Positions 54,112 to 63,393 of a stretch of 64,000 nucleotides of DNA are shown one piece after another. This DNA comes from Pseudoalteromonas sp. N1230-9 (GTDB lineage Bacteria > Pseudomonadota > Gammaproteobacteria > Enterobacterales > Alteromonadaceae), in NCBI RefSeq assembly GCF_032716425.1, contig NZ_CP090419.1, positions 773,501 through 837,500 of the forward strand, given 5' to 3'. A program made the position numbers and the translations under genes. Each line of letters starts with the position of its first letter. Position 1 is the first letter of the stretch. The notes beneath the pieces are model-generated. The model did not search any database, had not been told where the DNA came from, and saw only the letters and a list, made by a program, of their open reading frames with translations.

Positions 54112-55395
54112 ATGCAATTACATAATTTAAAAGATGAAACACAACAGGTGTCGTTTGTTGAAGCGGTAAAAACGGGTTTAGGGCGTAACCAAGGAGTGTT
54201 CTTCCCAGAAAGCCTTACGCCAATTCAAAACATTGATGCGTTACTAGATTTGGACTTTGTTAGCCGTAGCAGCAAGATTTTATCGCACCTAATTGGTGAT
54301 GAGCTGCCAGCAGATACCGTTGCTCAGATGGTGCAAAATGCCTTTAACTTTGATGTGAAATTAGTTGAAGTAGAAAAAGACATTTATTGCTTAGAGCTAT
54401 TTCATGGTCCAACGCTTGCGTTTAAAGACTTTGGTGGCCGTTTTATGGCTGAATGTCTTGCGCAATTTAACCAAGGCGAAAAAGTCACGATTTTAACGGC
54501 TACATCAGGCGATACAGGAGCTGCGGTTGCCCATGCCTTTTACAACAAGCCAAATATTGATGTCGTGATCTTATACCCGAAAGGGAAAATATCACTGGCG
54601 CAGCAAAAGCTATTCACAACGTTAGGTAATAACATTCACTGCTATGCTGTTGATGGTAGCTTTGATGATTGCCAAAGCATGGTAAAGCAAGCGTTTTTAG
54701 ACGATGAAGTTAAACAAAAGCTTGGTCTAAACTCTGCTAACTCAATCAACATCAGTCGTTTAGTTGCACAGGTTTGCTATTACTTTGAAGCCATTGCTCA
54801 ATTACCTAAAGAGCAACGTAGTAAAGCGCATATCTCAGTACCAAGTGGTAACTTTGGTAATGTGTGCGCTGCAATGATTGGTGCTGTGCTTGGTATGCCA
54901 GTAGCGAAATTAAGCGCTACAACTAACCAAAACGACACTGTGCCACGTTTTTTACAAAACAAAGAGTGGTCGCCTAATGACACGCTTGAGTCGTTATCGA
55001 ACGCAATGGATGTGAGTAAACCGAATAACTGGCCACGTGTTCAGTTTATGTTGGATAACAAATGGTTTAGCTATGATGATTTTTACTCAAGCTGTGTGGG
55101 TGAAGAAGAAACAAAAGAGGTGATGAAAAAAATTCATCAAACGGGTTACATTGCAGAGCCTCATACTGCAATTGCTTATCAAGGCTTGAAAGAAAATCTA
55201 GCAGACGGCAGCGCAGGTATCTTTTTAGCGACAGCACACCCAGCTAAATTTAAAGAAAGTGTTGAAGAAATTTTAGACATCGAACTGTCTATGCCGAAAC
55301 CACTTGCTGATGCATTAGCAAAGCAATGTTTAGCTGAAGATATCAAGTTTGATTATCAATTGCTTCGCACTGAGCTACTCAGTAAACTCGCGTAA
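54112..55395 (+). CDS. thrC: Threonine synthase
   Basis: The 427-residue PLP enzyme has HGPTLAFKDFGGRFMAE, where the Lys binds PLP, TATSGDTGAAVAHAF, and SVPSGNFGNVCAAMIG. It converts O-phosphohomoserine to threonine, completing the pathway encoded by thrAB. It lies 18 bases after thrB and is followed by a strong terminator. Confidence 0.96.
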   Translation: MQLHNLKDETQQVSFVEAVKTGLGRNQGVFFPESLTPIQNIDALLDLDFVSRSSKILSHLIGDELPADTVAQMVQNAFNFDVKLVEVEKDIYCLELFHGPTLAFKDFGGRFMAECLAQFNQGEKVTILTATSGDTGAAVAHAFYNKPNIDVVILYPKGKISLAQQKLFTTLGNNIHCYAVDGSFDDCQSMVKQAFLDDEVKQKLGLNSANSINISRLVAQVCYYFEAIAQLPKEQRSKAHISVPSGNFGNVCAAMIGAVLGMPVAKLSATTNQNDTVPRFLQNKEWSPNDTLESLSNAMDVSKPNNWPRVQFMLDNKWFSYDDFYSSCVGEEETKEVMKKIHQTGYIAEPHTAIAYQGLKENLADGSAGIFLATAHPAKFKESVEEILDIELSMPKPLADALAKQCLAEDIKFDYQLLRTELLSKLA

Positions 55396-55402
55396 TATCT
55401 AT

Positions 55403-55431
55403 AAAAAAGAGCGGCTAAGCCGCTCTTTTTT
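55403..55431. terminator. Bidirectional intrinsic terminator after thrC
   Basis: AAAAAAGAGCGGC and GCCGCTCTTTTTT pair over 13 bp around a 3-base loop, between thrC and a convergent small membrane-protein gene. Confidence 0.93.
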
Positions 55432-55443
55432 ATATTGCTTATT

Positions 55444-55812
55444 TTAATGAAGTAGTGAATGGCTATGACGGTTTAAAACTCGCATAATGAGAATTACCAA
55501 AGAGGCGATACACAGTAACACACTGATAATTGAGATTATTTCGTTTTGTGTCCACTGAATTAAAGTGAACGCTGAAATGAATAAAATAAATGGTTTAAAT
55601 TCATAGTAATAGTGAGATTTCGTTTGTTTTATTCTTTGGCTTGAGTGATCAGTTCTTCTGGCCTCAGAGCGCATACGCCACACATTTGCGCCCATTAAAA
55701 ACAGTATTATACCGATTAAAGTTGGCACACTATCTTTGGCTAACGTAATACAACTCACCCCGAGAAAGAAGTACACATAAGGGACAACTTCATAAATTGG
55801 TTTGGCTAACAT
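55444..55812 (-). CDS. Unrecognised small membrane protein
   Basis: The 122-residue protein has four hydrophobic segments (VVPYVYFFLGVSCITLA, TLIGIILFLMGANVW, FILFISAFTLIQW and IISVLLCIASLVILIM) in two pairs separated by a charged loop (RMRSEARRTDHSSQRIKQ). I do not recognise a family. It stands alone between the thrC terminator and the glyA promoter region. A stem with loop lies just upstream of its start (55834-55859). Confidence 0.6.
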   Translation of the reverse strand: MLAKPIYEVVPYVYFFLGVSCITLAKDSVPTLIGIILFLMGANVWRMRSEARRTDHSSQRIKQTKSHYYYEFKPFILFISAFTLIQWTQNEIISIISVLLCIASLVILIMRVLNRHSHSLLH

Positions 55813-56105
55813 GTCTCGCTATCATCCTTGATACTAACTAATACTATAAGATTAGTTGGTGTAAGCGGAAATACAAGTGTCAGCGGCCGCTTTTTTAATT
55901 TAGTGACATTTTAAAAATATATGTAATATTTTAAATTTATAAATTTTTGTTATGTATCAATAAAAAAATATCATTATTAAAACACTGTGAAATAAATTCA
56001 ATCCCTGTTTAAATATGTTCATCTTTACACGATAGGCAAAAGTGCGTTTTAAGCGTACAATATAGCCTTCAAAAAAACACCATACACGTTGCCTTAGGAG
56101 ACCCC
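55813..56105. other. AT-rich intergenic region with two hairpins before glyA
   Basis: Near the left end, CTAACTAAT and ATTAGTTGG (55834-55859) form a 9-bp stem with one G-T pair around an 8-base loop, and AAGCGG (55863-55868) could pair with CCGCTT (55887-55892), which runs into a T tract. The rest is very AT-rich and includes the glyA promoter, which I cannot pin down. No gene is evident. Confidence 0.4.
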
Positions 56106-57362
56106 ATGTTAGAACGTAGCATGAATATTTCGGATTTCGATCCAGAGTTATTTGCAGCCATCAATAAAGAGACGGCTCGTCAAGAAGAGCACATCGAACT
56201 GATCGCGTCTGAAAACTACTGTAGCCCACGCGTGCTTGAAGCACAGGGCTCTCAGCTAACGAACAAATATGCTGAAGGCTACCCAGGCAAACGTTACTAT
56301 GGCGGTTGTGAGCACGTTGACGTTGTTGAGCAACTCGCTATTGACCGTGCAAACGAATTATTCGGCACTGACTACGCTAACGTTCAACCTCACGCAGGTT
56401 CACAAGCAAACGCAGCTGTTTTCCAAGCGCTTCTTCAGCCGCACGATACAGTACTAGGTATGAGCTTAGCTCATGGTGGCCACTTAACTCACGGCTCACA
56501 CGTTAACTTTTCTGGTAAAACGTACAATGCAATTCAATACGGCCTAAATGAAGAGACAGGCGAAATTGATTATGCTCAAGTTGAAGCACTTGCATTAGAG
56601 CACAAGCCAAAAATGATCATCGCTGGTTTCTCTGCATACTCTGGCGTTGTTGATTGGGCTAAGTTCCGTGAAATCGCTGACAAAGTAGGTGCATACTTAT
56701 TCGTAGATATGGCTCACGTTGCTGGTCTTATCGCAGCGGGTGTATACCCAAGCCCAATCCCTCACGCACACGTTGTTACTACAACAACTCACAAAACATT
56801 AGCGGGTCCTCGTGGCGGTCTAATCGTTTCTGCATGTGGTGATGAAGAGATTTACAAAAAGCTAAACAGCGCTGTATTCCCTGGTGGTCAAGGTGGTCCT
56901 TTATGTCACATCATCGCTGCTAAAGCGGTTGCTTTCAAAGAAGCATTACAACCAGAGTTTAAAACGTACCAAGCACAAGTTGTTAAGAACGCTCAAGCTA
57001 TGGTTGAAGTTCTTCAAGAGCGTGGCTACAAAGTTGTTTCTGGTAAAACAGACAACCACTTATTCCTTCTTGACCTAATCGATAAAGATATCACAGGTAA
57101 AGATGCTGACGCTGCACTAGGTAATGCAAACATCACAGTTAACAAAAACTCAGTACCAAACGACCCACGTTCACCGTTTGTAACGTCTGGTCTTCGTATT
57201 GGTTCTCCGGCGATTACTCGCCGTGGTTTCAAAGAAGCTGAGTCAAAAGAGCTTGCGGGCTGGATCTGTGACGTACTAGACAACATCAACGATGAGTCTG
57301 TACAAGCAGAAGTAAAAGAGAAAGTGAAAGCTATCTGTAAAAAATTACCAGTTTACGCTTAA
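56106..57362 (+). CDS. glyA: Serine hydroxymethyltransferase
   Basis: The 418-residue PLP enzyme matches E. coli GlyA from end to end: [50 protein letters not shown] and the PLP-Lys motif [14 protein letters not shown]. It interconverts serine and glycine with one-carbon transfer to tetrahydrofolate. TTAGGAG precedes the ATG. A terminator separates it from nrdR. Confidence 0.97.
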   Translation: MLERSMNISDFDPELFAAINKETARQEEHIELIASENYCSPRVLEAQGSQLTNKYAEGYPGKRYYGGCEHVDVVEQLAIDRANELFGTDYANVQPHAGSQANAAVFQALLQPHDTVLGMSLAHGGHLTHGSHVNFSGKTYNAIQYGLNEETGEIDYAQVEALALEHKPKMIIAGFSAYSGVVDWAKFREIADKVGAYLFVDMAHVAGLIAAGVYPSPIPHAHVVTTTTHKTLAGPRGGLIVSACGDEEIYKKLNSAVFPGGQGGPLCHIIAAKAVAFKEALQPEFKTYQAQVVKNAQAMVEVLQERGYKVVSGKTDNHLFLLDLIDKDITGKDADAALGNANITVNKNSVPNDPRSPFVTSGLRIGSPAITRRGFKEAESKELAGWICDVLDNINDESVQAEVKEKVKAICKKLPVYA

Positions 57363-57414
57363 TTACTGGTTAAACCGTAATTAAGATAACAATAGCGTTG
57401 TTTTTTGCTATTAT

Positions 57415-57443
57415 AAAGGCCGCTTACTAAGCGGCCTTTTTTT
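57415..57443 (+). terminator. Intrinsic terminator after glyA
   Basis: AAAGGCCGCTT and AAGCGGCCTTT pair over 11 bp around a 3-base loop, followed by TTTT. It lies between glyA and nrdR. Confidence 0.92.
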
Positions 57444-57470
57444 GTTTTTTATAAACGGAAGTTGAACCCT

Positions 57471-57920
57471 ATGCATTGCCCTTTTTGCACCGCAAAAGAT
57501 ACCAAAGTAATTGATTCTCGACTTGTTGGCGGTGGTCACCAAGTGAGACGTCGACGTGAATGTAACGAATGCCATGAGCGCTTTACCACCTTTGAAGGCG
57601 CTGAACTTGTGATGCCAAGAGTCATCAAGCAAGATGGTAGCCGCGAACCATTCAATGAAGACAAGTTACTGAATGGCTTGCATCGCGCTTTAGAGAAACG
57701 CCCTGTTAGCACTGAGCAGGTCGACGAAGTCGTTAATATCATTAAATCTCAACTTCGTGCCACCGGTGAACGTGAGATCTCTAGCCATTTAATTGGCGAG
57801 TGCATCATGGAATCACTAAAGAAACTCGACAAAGTAGCTTATGTGCGCTTTGCATCGGTTTATCGTTCATTTGAAGATATTCGCGAGTTTGGTGAAGAAA
57901 TCGCTCGTTTAGGTGATTAA
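57471..57920 (+). CDS. nrdR: Transcriptional repressor NrdR
   Basis: The 149-residue protein has a zinc ribbon ([17 protein letters not shown] and [16 protein letters not shown]) and an ATP-cone domain (about 48-138). It represses ribonucleotide reductase genes in response to nucleotide levels. The frame opens at a TTG at 57462; ATG 57471 matches E. coli NrdR, also 149 residues. It is the first gene of the rib-nusB-thiL-pgpA cluster. Confidence 0.96.
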   Translation: MHCPFCTAKDTKVIDSRLVGGGHQVRRRRECNECHERFTTFEGAELVMPRVIKQDGSREPFNEDKLLNGLHRALEKRPVSTEQVDEVVNIIKSQLRATGEREISSHLIGECIMESLKKLDKVAYVRFASVYRSFEDIREFGEEIARLGD

Positions 57921-57922
57921 TC

Positions 57923-59062
57923 ATGTCGTTTACGGAGCTTGATACTGCTTACATGACGCGTGCCATTGAGCTTGCTAAGCAAGGTCGTTTTACTACGACG
58001 CCAAACCCGAATGTTGGCTGTGTTTTGGTTAAAGATGGCGAAATAGTCGGTGAAGGGTTTCATCAACTCGCAGGGCAGGGCCATGCTGAAGTGAATGCCT
58101 TGGCTGTAGCTGGCGACAACGCGAAAGGCGCCACTGCCTATGTGACTTTAGAGCCTTGTAGTCATTATGGACGCACTCCACCTTGTGCCGAAGGTTTAAA
58201 AGCAGCGGGTGTTAGCAAGGTGATTGCCGCTATGGTCGACCCAAACCCTGCGGTGAGTGGTCGCGGCCTACAAATTTTAGCCGACGCCGGTATTACCGTG
58301 GCATCTGGTTTACTTGAACAACAAGCGCGCGATTTAAATAAAGGTTTTTTAAAGCGTATGGAATCAGGGTTGCCATATGTGACTTGTAAAATGGCATGTA
58401 GTTTAGATGGTAAAACTGCGCTAAATAACGGCCAAAGTAAATGGATAACAGGCTCTAAAGCACGCCAAGACGTGCAAGCGTTTCGTGCCCAAAGTTGCGC
58501 GATACTCACTGGCGCAGATACGGTTATGACCGATAATGCAAAACTGAATGTTCGCATTGAAGAGCTTCCATTTACCATGCCAACCTCGCTGCCTTTGCGC
58601 CAGCCGACCCGAGTCATTATTGACTCACAAAATAGGTTAACCTCAGAACTCGCTTTATTTAGCATTGAAAGTCCGGTGATTATTTTTACCACGTCGCTTG
58701 ATAATCAGCATAAATGGCCTCACTTTGTTAAACACGAAGTAGTGCCAGCAGTTAATAATAAAGTTGATTTATCGGCGGTTTTAAAGCGTCTTACTGAACT
58801 ACAATTTAATCATATTTGGCTCGAAGCGGGTGCAACCCTTGCTGGGGTGTTCGCAGAGCAAGATTTAATTGACGAATACATTGTTTATATTGCCCCTAAG
58901 TTAATAGGTGATATGGGCAAAAGCTTACTAAACTTTGCAGAAGTCACTTTGATGAGTGATATCACTGAGCTGACCTTTACTGATACAGTGATGATTGGTG
59001 ACGACATCCGTATAACCGCGAAAAAAGCAAAGCAAGCCACATATATTGAAAATAAAGAGTAA
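57923..59062 (+). CDS. ribD: Riboflavin biosynthesis deaminase/reductase
   Basis: The 379-residue protein joins a deaminase domain (zinc site in GQGHAEVNAL and LEPCSHYGRTPPC) to an NADPH-dependent reductase domain (about 155-370; TCKMACSLDGKTAL). It converts the pyrimidine made by GTP cyclohydrolase II into the ribitylamino intermediate. It starts two bases after the nrdR stop. Confidence 0.95.
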   Translation: MSFTELDTAYMTRAIELAKQGRFTTTPNPNVGCVLVKDGEIVGEGFHQLAGQGHAEVNALAVAGDNAKGATAYVTLEPCSHYGRTPPCAEGLKAAGVSKVIAAMVDPNPAVSGRGLQILADAGITVASGLLEQQARDLNKGFLKRMESGLPYVTCKMACSLDGKTALNNGQSKWITGSKARQDVQAFRAQSCAILTGADTVMTDNAKLNVRIEELPFTMPTSLPLRQPTRVIIDSQNRLTSELALFSIESPVIIFTTSLDNQHKWPHFVKHEVVPAVNNKVDLSAVLKRLTELQFNHIWLEAGATLAGVFAEQDLIDEYIVYIAPKLIGDMGKSLLNFAEVTLMSDITELTFTDTVMIGDDIRITAKKAKQATYIENKE

Positions 59063-59066
59063 CACT

Positions 59067-59720
59067 ATGTTTACTGGAATAATTGAAGCAACAGGTAAAA
59101 TTGTTGAACTAACACAAAAGCAAGGTGATCTAGCTATTCGTATCCAAAGCACTAATTTGGATATGAAAGACGTCAAGCTCGGTGACAGTATTGCCACCAA
59201 CGGTGTGTGTTTAACGGTTGTCGCTAAATATAGCGATGGTTTTAGTGCTGACTTATCAAACGAAACAATCAGCTTAACTGGATTTGCACATTACAAAAAA
59301 GGCCAAACAGTTAATCTCGAAAAAGCCATGCAACCACTTTCTCGCTTAGGTGGGCACTTGGTATCAGGCCATGTTGATGGTATTGCGACGGTAGAAAGTA
59401 TTAGTCCTAACGCTCGTGCAACAGAGTATTGGCTAAGTACCAACAGCGATTTAATGAAATACATTCCGTACAAAGGTTCGGTATGTATTGATGGTATTAG
59501 CTTAACGGTTAACGAAGTCGAGCAAAATCGCTTTAAGTTGACGATTGTTCCACACACCGCTGAGCAAACAACGATTGCAGAATTTCAGGTGGGTACTCAG
59601 GTGAACTTAGAAGTTGACCAGATTGCTCGCTACTTAGAGCGCCTAATAAAAGGGGCTGAACAACCTTCCCGTTCAGACATATCAATGAGCTTGCTAGCAC
59701 AAGCTGGCTTTATTAAATAA
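59067..59720 (+). CDS. ribE: Riboflavin synthase alpha subunit
   Basis: The 217-residue protein has the duplicated lumazine-binding fold, with MFTGIIEATGKIVEL and GDSIATNGVCLTV in the first half and GHLVSGHVDG with KGSVCIDGISLTVNEV in the second. It converts two 6,7-dimethyl-8-ribityllumazine molecules into riboflavin. The start chosen is 59067, where the conserved MFTGIIE begins; it lies 4 bases after the ribD stop. Confidence 0.95.
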   Translation: MFTGIIEATGKIVELTQKQGDLAIRIQSTNLDMKDVKLGDSIATNGVCLTVVAKYSDGFSADLSNETISLTGFAHYKKGQTVNLEKAMQPLSRLGGHLVSGHVDGIATVESISPNARATEYWLSTNSDLMKYIPYKGSVCIDGISLTVNEVEQNRFKLTIVPHTAEQTTIAEFQVGTQVNLEVDQIARYLERLIKGAEQPSRSDISMSLLAQAGFIK

Positions 59721-59761
59721 GCACGGATAGGTCTAATTAATCATACTCTCATGGGCACATT

Positions 59762-60877
59762 ATGAATTTACACAGCGCGCAAGAAATTATCGATGACATT
59801 AAAGCCGGTAAAATGGTTATTTTAATGGACGATGAAGACAGAGAAAATGAAGGCGATTTAATCATCGCAGCAGAACATATTAGTGCTGATGCCATCAACT
59901 TTATGGCAACACACGGCCGTGGTTTAATTTGTTTAACCATGACACAAGAGCGTTGTCAGCAGTTAGAATTACCACTTATGGTCAAAAATAACGGTGCTGC
60001 CTTTTCAACTAATTTCACTATGTCAATTGAAGCGGCAAAAGGTGTAACAACCGGCATTTCGGCGGCCGACCGTGCACGCACAGTGCAAGCGGCTATTGCT
60101 AAAGGAGCCGTGCCTAGCGATATCGTTCAACCAGGGCATATTTTTCCGATTATGGCGCAGCCAGGTGGCGTGTTAACACGTGCAGGTCATACTGAAGCAG
60201 GTTGTGATTTAGCGCGTTTAGCGGGTCTTGAGCCTTCATCAGTGATTGTTGAAATTTTAAATGCAGATGGCACCATGGCACGTCGCCCTGATCTTGAAGT
60301 ATTTGCGAAAGAGCATGACTTAAAGATTGGCACCATTGCGGATTTAATCGAGTACAGAAACCTAAACGAAACCACCATTGAGCGCGTTGCTAAATGTAAA
60401 CTGCCAACCGATCACGGTGAGTTTGATTTAGTGACCTACAAAGACACTATTGATGGTCAACTTCATTATGTTTTACAAAAAGGTGACGTATCTAAAGATG
60501 AGCCAACGTTAGTACGTGTTCACTTACAAAGTACGTTTAATGATATTTTGCTCTCAGATCGCAATGCTGACCGTAGTTGGGGTTTATCTGATGCAATGGC
60601 TTATATTGCTAAACATGATGGTGTATTAGTGATTTTAGGTAAACAAGAGTCAACCGAAGAGCTTGAAGCAACAGTAAAAGCATTTGCCGCTGAAGATGTG
60701 GGTGAAAATGTCAGTCATCGTAAATTCCAAGGTACATCGCGTACGGTGGGGGTCGGCTCTCAGATCCTAGCTGATTTAGGTATTGAAAAGATGCGTTTAA
60801 TGAGCCGTCCGAAAAAGTACCATGCGTTATCTGGTTTCCACTTAGAGGTGGTTGACTACGTTGAGCCGCAGTCTTAA
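59762..60877 (+). CDS. ribB: DHBP synthase fused to a degenerate GTP cyclohydrolase II-like domain (RibBX)
   Basis: The 371-residue protein has an intact N-terminal 3,4-dihydroxy-2-butanone-4-phosphate synthase domain ([38 protein letters not shown]). The C-terminal part (about 210-370) is related to GTP cyclohydrolase II, but the zinc-binding cysteines of the usual LRCDCG region are absent; the matching stretch reads [20 protein letters not shown]. It should therefore make the butanone phosphate but not open GTP. The arrangement matches the variant known as RibBX, common in proteobacteria. A true RibA must be elsewhere in the genome. Confidence 0.92.
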   Translation: MNLHSAQEIIDDIKAGKMVILMDDEDRENEGDLIIAAEHISADAINFMATHGRGLICLTMTQERCQQLELPLMVKNNGAAFSTNFTMSIEAAKGVTTGISAADRARTVQAAIAKGAVPSDIVQPGHIFPIMAQPGGVLTRAGHTEAGCDLARLAGLEPSSVIVEILNADGTMARRPDLEVFAKEHDLKIGTIADLIEYRNLNETTIERVAKCKLPTDHGEFDLVTYKDTIDGQLHYVLQKGDVSKDEPTLVRVHLQSTFNDILLSDRNADRSWGLSDAMAYIAKHDGVLVILGKQESTEELEATVKAFAAEDVGENVSHRKFQGTSRTVGVGSQILADLGIEKMRLMSRPKKYHALSGFHLEVVDYVEPQS

Positions 60878-60968
60878 TTAACTAGGCTACTTTTATATTT
60901 TTGTGGTATTATGCGCCGTAATTTTTGCGCAATCGCAACCGCTTAAACTTATTTTTTAGGGTTATTAA

Positions 60969-61433
60969 ATGAAAATTATTGAAGGTAACAAATACGCACC
61001 AGGCAAAAAATTTGCCATTGTCATTTCTCGTTTTAATGACTTTATTGGTAGTAGCCTATTAGCAGGTGCTGTTGATGAGCTTAAACGCACAGGTGGCGTA
61101 TCTGACGACGACATTACTGTTGTTTACGTACCAGGTGCCGTTGAATTACCTTTAGCAGCAAAACGCGTTGCAGCAAAGAAAGAACACGATGCAATCATCG
61201 CTCTAGGCGTAGTGATCAGAGGTGGTACACCACACTTTGATTTAGTCGCTGGCGAATCAAACAAAGGTCTTGCGCAAGTATCTCTTGAGTACGATATCCC
61301 GGTTGCATTTGGCGTATTAACCACTGAAAGCATTGAGCAAGCAATTGAGCGCGCAGGTACCAAAATGGGTAATAAAGGCGGCGAAGCTGCTTTAGGTGCG
61401 CTTGAAATGGTTAATGTGTTAGACAAAATTTAA
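60969..61433 (+). CDS. ribH: 6,7-dimethyl-8-ribityllumazine synthase
   Basis: The 154-residue protein shows the lumazine synthase pattern: [52 protein letters not shown] and [16 protein letters not shown]. It joins the ribitylamino pyrimidine with the butanone phosphate, one step before riboflavin synthase. TTTAGGG is upstream of the ATG, and 91 AT-rich bases separate it from ribBX. Confidence 0.96.
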   Translation: MKIIEGNKYAPGKKFAIVISRFNDFIGSSLLAGAVDELKRTGGVSDDDITVVYVPGAVELPLAAKRVAAKKEHDAIIALGVVIRGGTPHFDLVAGESNKGLAQVSLEYDIPVAFGVLTTESIEQAIERAGTKMGNKGGEAALGALEMVNVLDKI

Positions 61434-61448
61434 GTTTAAGGAATCTCT

Positions 61449-61859
61449 GTGAAACCAGCAGCAAGACGTAAAGCACGTATCTTAGCACTTCAAGCCGTAT
61501 ACTCTTGGCAGTTAAGCGGTAACCCAATTGCTGATATTGAACAGCAAATGTTAATTGAAAATGATGTGACTAAAATCGACGTCGAATATTTCAAAGACCT
61601 AGCACGCGGTGTTGTTGTTAACTGTAAGCAATTAGATGAAATCGTTGCACCACATTTAGCACGCCCAGCTGATGAGTTAGACATGGTCGAAAAAGCAATT
61701 TTACGTCTGTCTGGCTACGAGCTGAAATTCCGTGAAGACGTACCTTACAAAGTAGCAATCAATGAAGGCATTGAGCTTGCGAAGATGTTTGGTGCTGAAG
61801 ACAGCCATAAATTTGTTAACGGTGTACTTGATAAAGCAGTGAAAGAGCTGCGCAAGTAA
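61449..61859 (+). CDS. nusB: Transcription antitermination protein NusB
   Basis: The 136-residue all-helical protein has [20 protein letters not shown] at the N-terminus and [19 protein letters not shown] near the C-terminus. NusB acts with NusE in rRNA antitermination. The start is a GTG at 61449 with AAGGAA ahead of it. It lies directly downstream of ribH, the usual proteobacterial order. Confidence 0.95.
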   Translation: MKPAARRKARILALQAVYSWQLSGNPIADIEQQMLIENDVTKIDVEYFKDLARGVVVNCKQLDEIVAPHLARPADELDMVEKAILRLSGYELKFREDVPYKVAINEGIELAKMFGAEDSHKFVNGVLDKAVKELRK

Positions 61860-61876
61860 TCAACCCCGTAAAGGAG

Positions 61877-61900
61877 AGCCGGCTTGGGCCGGCTTTTTTG
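61877..61900 (+). terminator. Terminator-like hairpin just upstream of thiL
   Basis: AGCCGGC, TTGG and GCCGGCT form a 7-bp GC-rich stem followed by TTTTTTG. It ends three bases before the thiL ATG and begins right after AAGGAG (61871-61876), so it looks like an intrinsic terminator for nusB placed inside the thiL ribosome-binding region. Confidence 0.85.
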
Positions 61901-61903
61901 TGT

Positions 61904-62878
61904 ATGAAGGAATTTGAATTAATCAATCGTTACTTTAAAGGTCGCGGCATTATTCGTCGTGATGTAAACCTTGGAATTGGTGACGATTGTGCGTTAGTGA
62001 CCGTGCCTGAAAACTGCCAACTGGCAGTAACAACAGATACCTTAGTTGCGGGTGTACACTTTTTTGATGATATATCACCGCGTGCTCTTGGGCACCGTGC
62101 TTTAGCCGTTAATTTAAGTGATTTGGCTGCTATGGGCGCTGAACCTACGTGGGTTTCGGTTGGTTTAACATTGCCAGAAGCTAATATAGAGTGGCTTGAA
62201 CAGTTCACCGAAGGCATGCATGAGATTGCAGAGTACTTCAATGTGCAGATCATTGGCGGTGACACTACACAAGGCCCTTTAACGATTACCATTTGTGCTA
62301 AAGGCATTGTACCTGAAGGCAAAGCGTTGCGTCGTAGTGGCGCTAAAGTGGGTGATTGGATTTATGTAACTGGTCCACTAGGGGATGCTGGCGTAGCCAT
62401 TGAAGCCCGTAAGCAAGGCCTTGATATTGCCCCTGAACATTTAAGCTATTTGAATAATCGCCTCGATTACCCGACCCCCCGTGTGGCTGCAGGTCAAGTT
62501 CTACGCGGTGCAGCCTCATCGGCCATTGATATTTCTGATGGCTTACTGGCAGATTTAGGCCATATTTTAGCGCTATCGCAAGTTAGTGCTGTGATTAATG
62601 TTGATAAAGTGCCTGTGTCAGATGCATTAAATTCGTCGATCCCACGTAGAGAGCAATTTGATTACATTCTAAATTACGGTGACGACTACGAGTTGTTGTT
62701 TACTGTGCCTGAAAGTAATAAAAGCATGGTAGATATGAAACTACGCCAGTACGGCGTTGAAGCGAGTTGTGTTGGGCAAATTAAAAGTGGCGAGGGCGAG
62801 ATTGAGCTATTACTTGATGGTGAAAAATTTAACTATCAAGGTAAGGGCTTTCAGCACTTTACGAAGGAGCCGGTTTGA
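61904..62878 (+). CDS. thiL: Thiamine-monophosphate kinase
   Basis: The 324-residue protein has NLGIGDDCALVTVP, TDTLVAGVHFFDD, LAVNLSDLAAMGAEP, QIIGGDTTQGPLTI and SAIDISDGLLADLGHI, the metal/ATP pattern of ThiL. It phosphorylates thiamine monophosphate to the active diphosphate. I chose ATG 61904; a TTG at 61898 is the alternative. The nearest AAGGAG is 27 bases upstream, beyond a terminator-like hairpin, so the start is unusual. Confidence 0.94.
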   Translation: MKEFELINRYFKGRGIIRRDVNLGIGDDCALVTVPENCQLAVTTDTLVAGVHFFDDISPRALGHRALAVNLSDLAAMGAEPTWVSVGLTLPEANIEWLEQFTEGMHEIAEYFNVQIIGGDTTQGPLTITICAKGIVPEGKALRRSGAKVGDWIYVTGPLGDAGVAIEARKQGLDIAPEHLSYLNNRLDYPTPRVAAGQVLRGAASSAIDISDGLLADLGHILALSQVSAVINVDKVPVSDALNSSIPRREQFDYILNYGDDYELLFTVPESNKSMVDMKLRQYGVEASCVGQIKSGEGEIELLLDGEKFNYQGKGFQHFTKEPV

Positions 62879-63360
62879 GCAATAACCGTTTATTCAACTT
62901 AAAACGCCCACACCAGTTTTTTGGTTTGGGTTTTGGTTTAGGTCTTGCACCTAAAGCACCAGGCACCTTTGGTACCTTTGCTGCCTTGCCATTTATTTTC
63001 ACCACTATGTATTTTCCGCTGTGGTTACAGATTGTGTTTGCAATTGTGATCAGCGTGTTTGGTATTTGGGCCTGTGGTAAAACAGCCGATGACTTAGGGG
63101 TGCATGATCATCCAGCCATTGTTTGGGATGAAGTTGCTGGTTATTATATCACCATGATGGGTGCCGCATTAAGTTGGCAGTCACTATTGGTTGGTTTTTT
63201 ATTGTTCCGCTTTTTTGATATTGCTAAACCAGGTCCTATCCGAATTTTAGATAGACGTTTACACGGTGGCTTGGGCATCATGGCTGATGATATTTTAGCA
63301 GGTATATTTTCATTAATTTGTGTTCAAGCCTTGTTTAAAGCAGGCTATTTACCTTTTTAA
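62875..63360 (+). CDS. pgpA: Phosphatidylglycerophosphatase A
   Basis: The 161-residue membrane protein has FFGLGFGLGLAPKAPGTFG, DLGVHDHPAIVWDEVAGYYI and LHGGLGIMADDILAG, the PgpA pattern, with several hydrophobic helices. It dephosphorylates phosphatidylglycerophosphate to make phosphatidylglycerol. The start is a TTG at 62875 that overlaps the thiL stop as TTGA; AAGGAG lies about 5 bases ahead, which supports it. Confidence 0.93.
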   Translation: MSNNRLFNLKRPHQFFGLGFGLGLAPKAPGTFGTFAALPFIFTTMYFPLWLQIVFAIVISVFGIWACGKTADDLGVHDHPAIVWDEVAGYYITMMGAALSWQSLLVGFLLFRFFDIAKPGPIRILDRRLHGGLGIMADDILAGIFSLICVQALFKAGYLPF

Positions 63361-63393
63361 ACGATGAGTTAGGTGTTACTTGGTGGCAAGTAT

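Noticed and set aside
53157..54112. Antisense open frames over thrABC and other genes
   Set aside because: They follow the codon structure of the real genes in opposite frames and have no ribosome binding sites or recognisable domains.
59721..59761. Possible FMN riboswitch before ribBX
   Set aside because: The gap is only 41 bases and shows none of the conserved RFN elements; such a riboswitch needs well over 100 bases.
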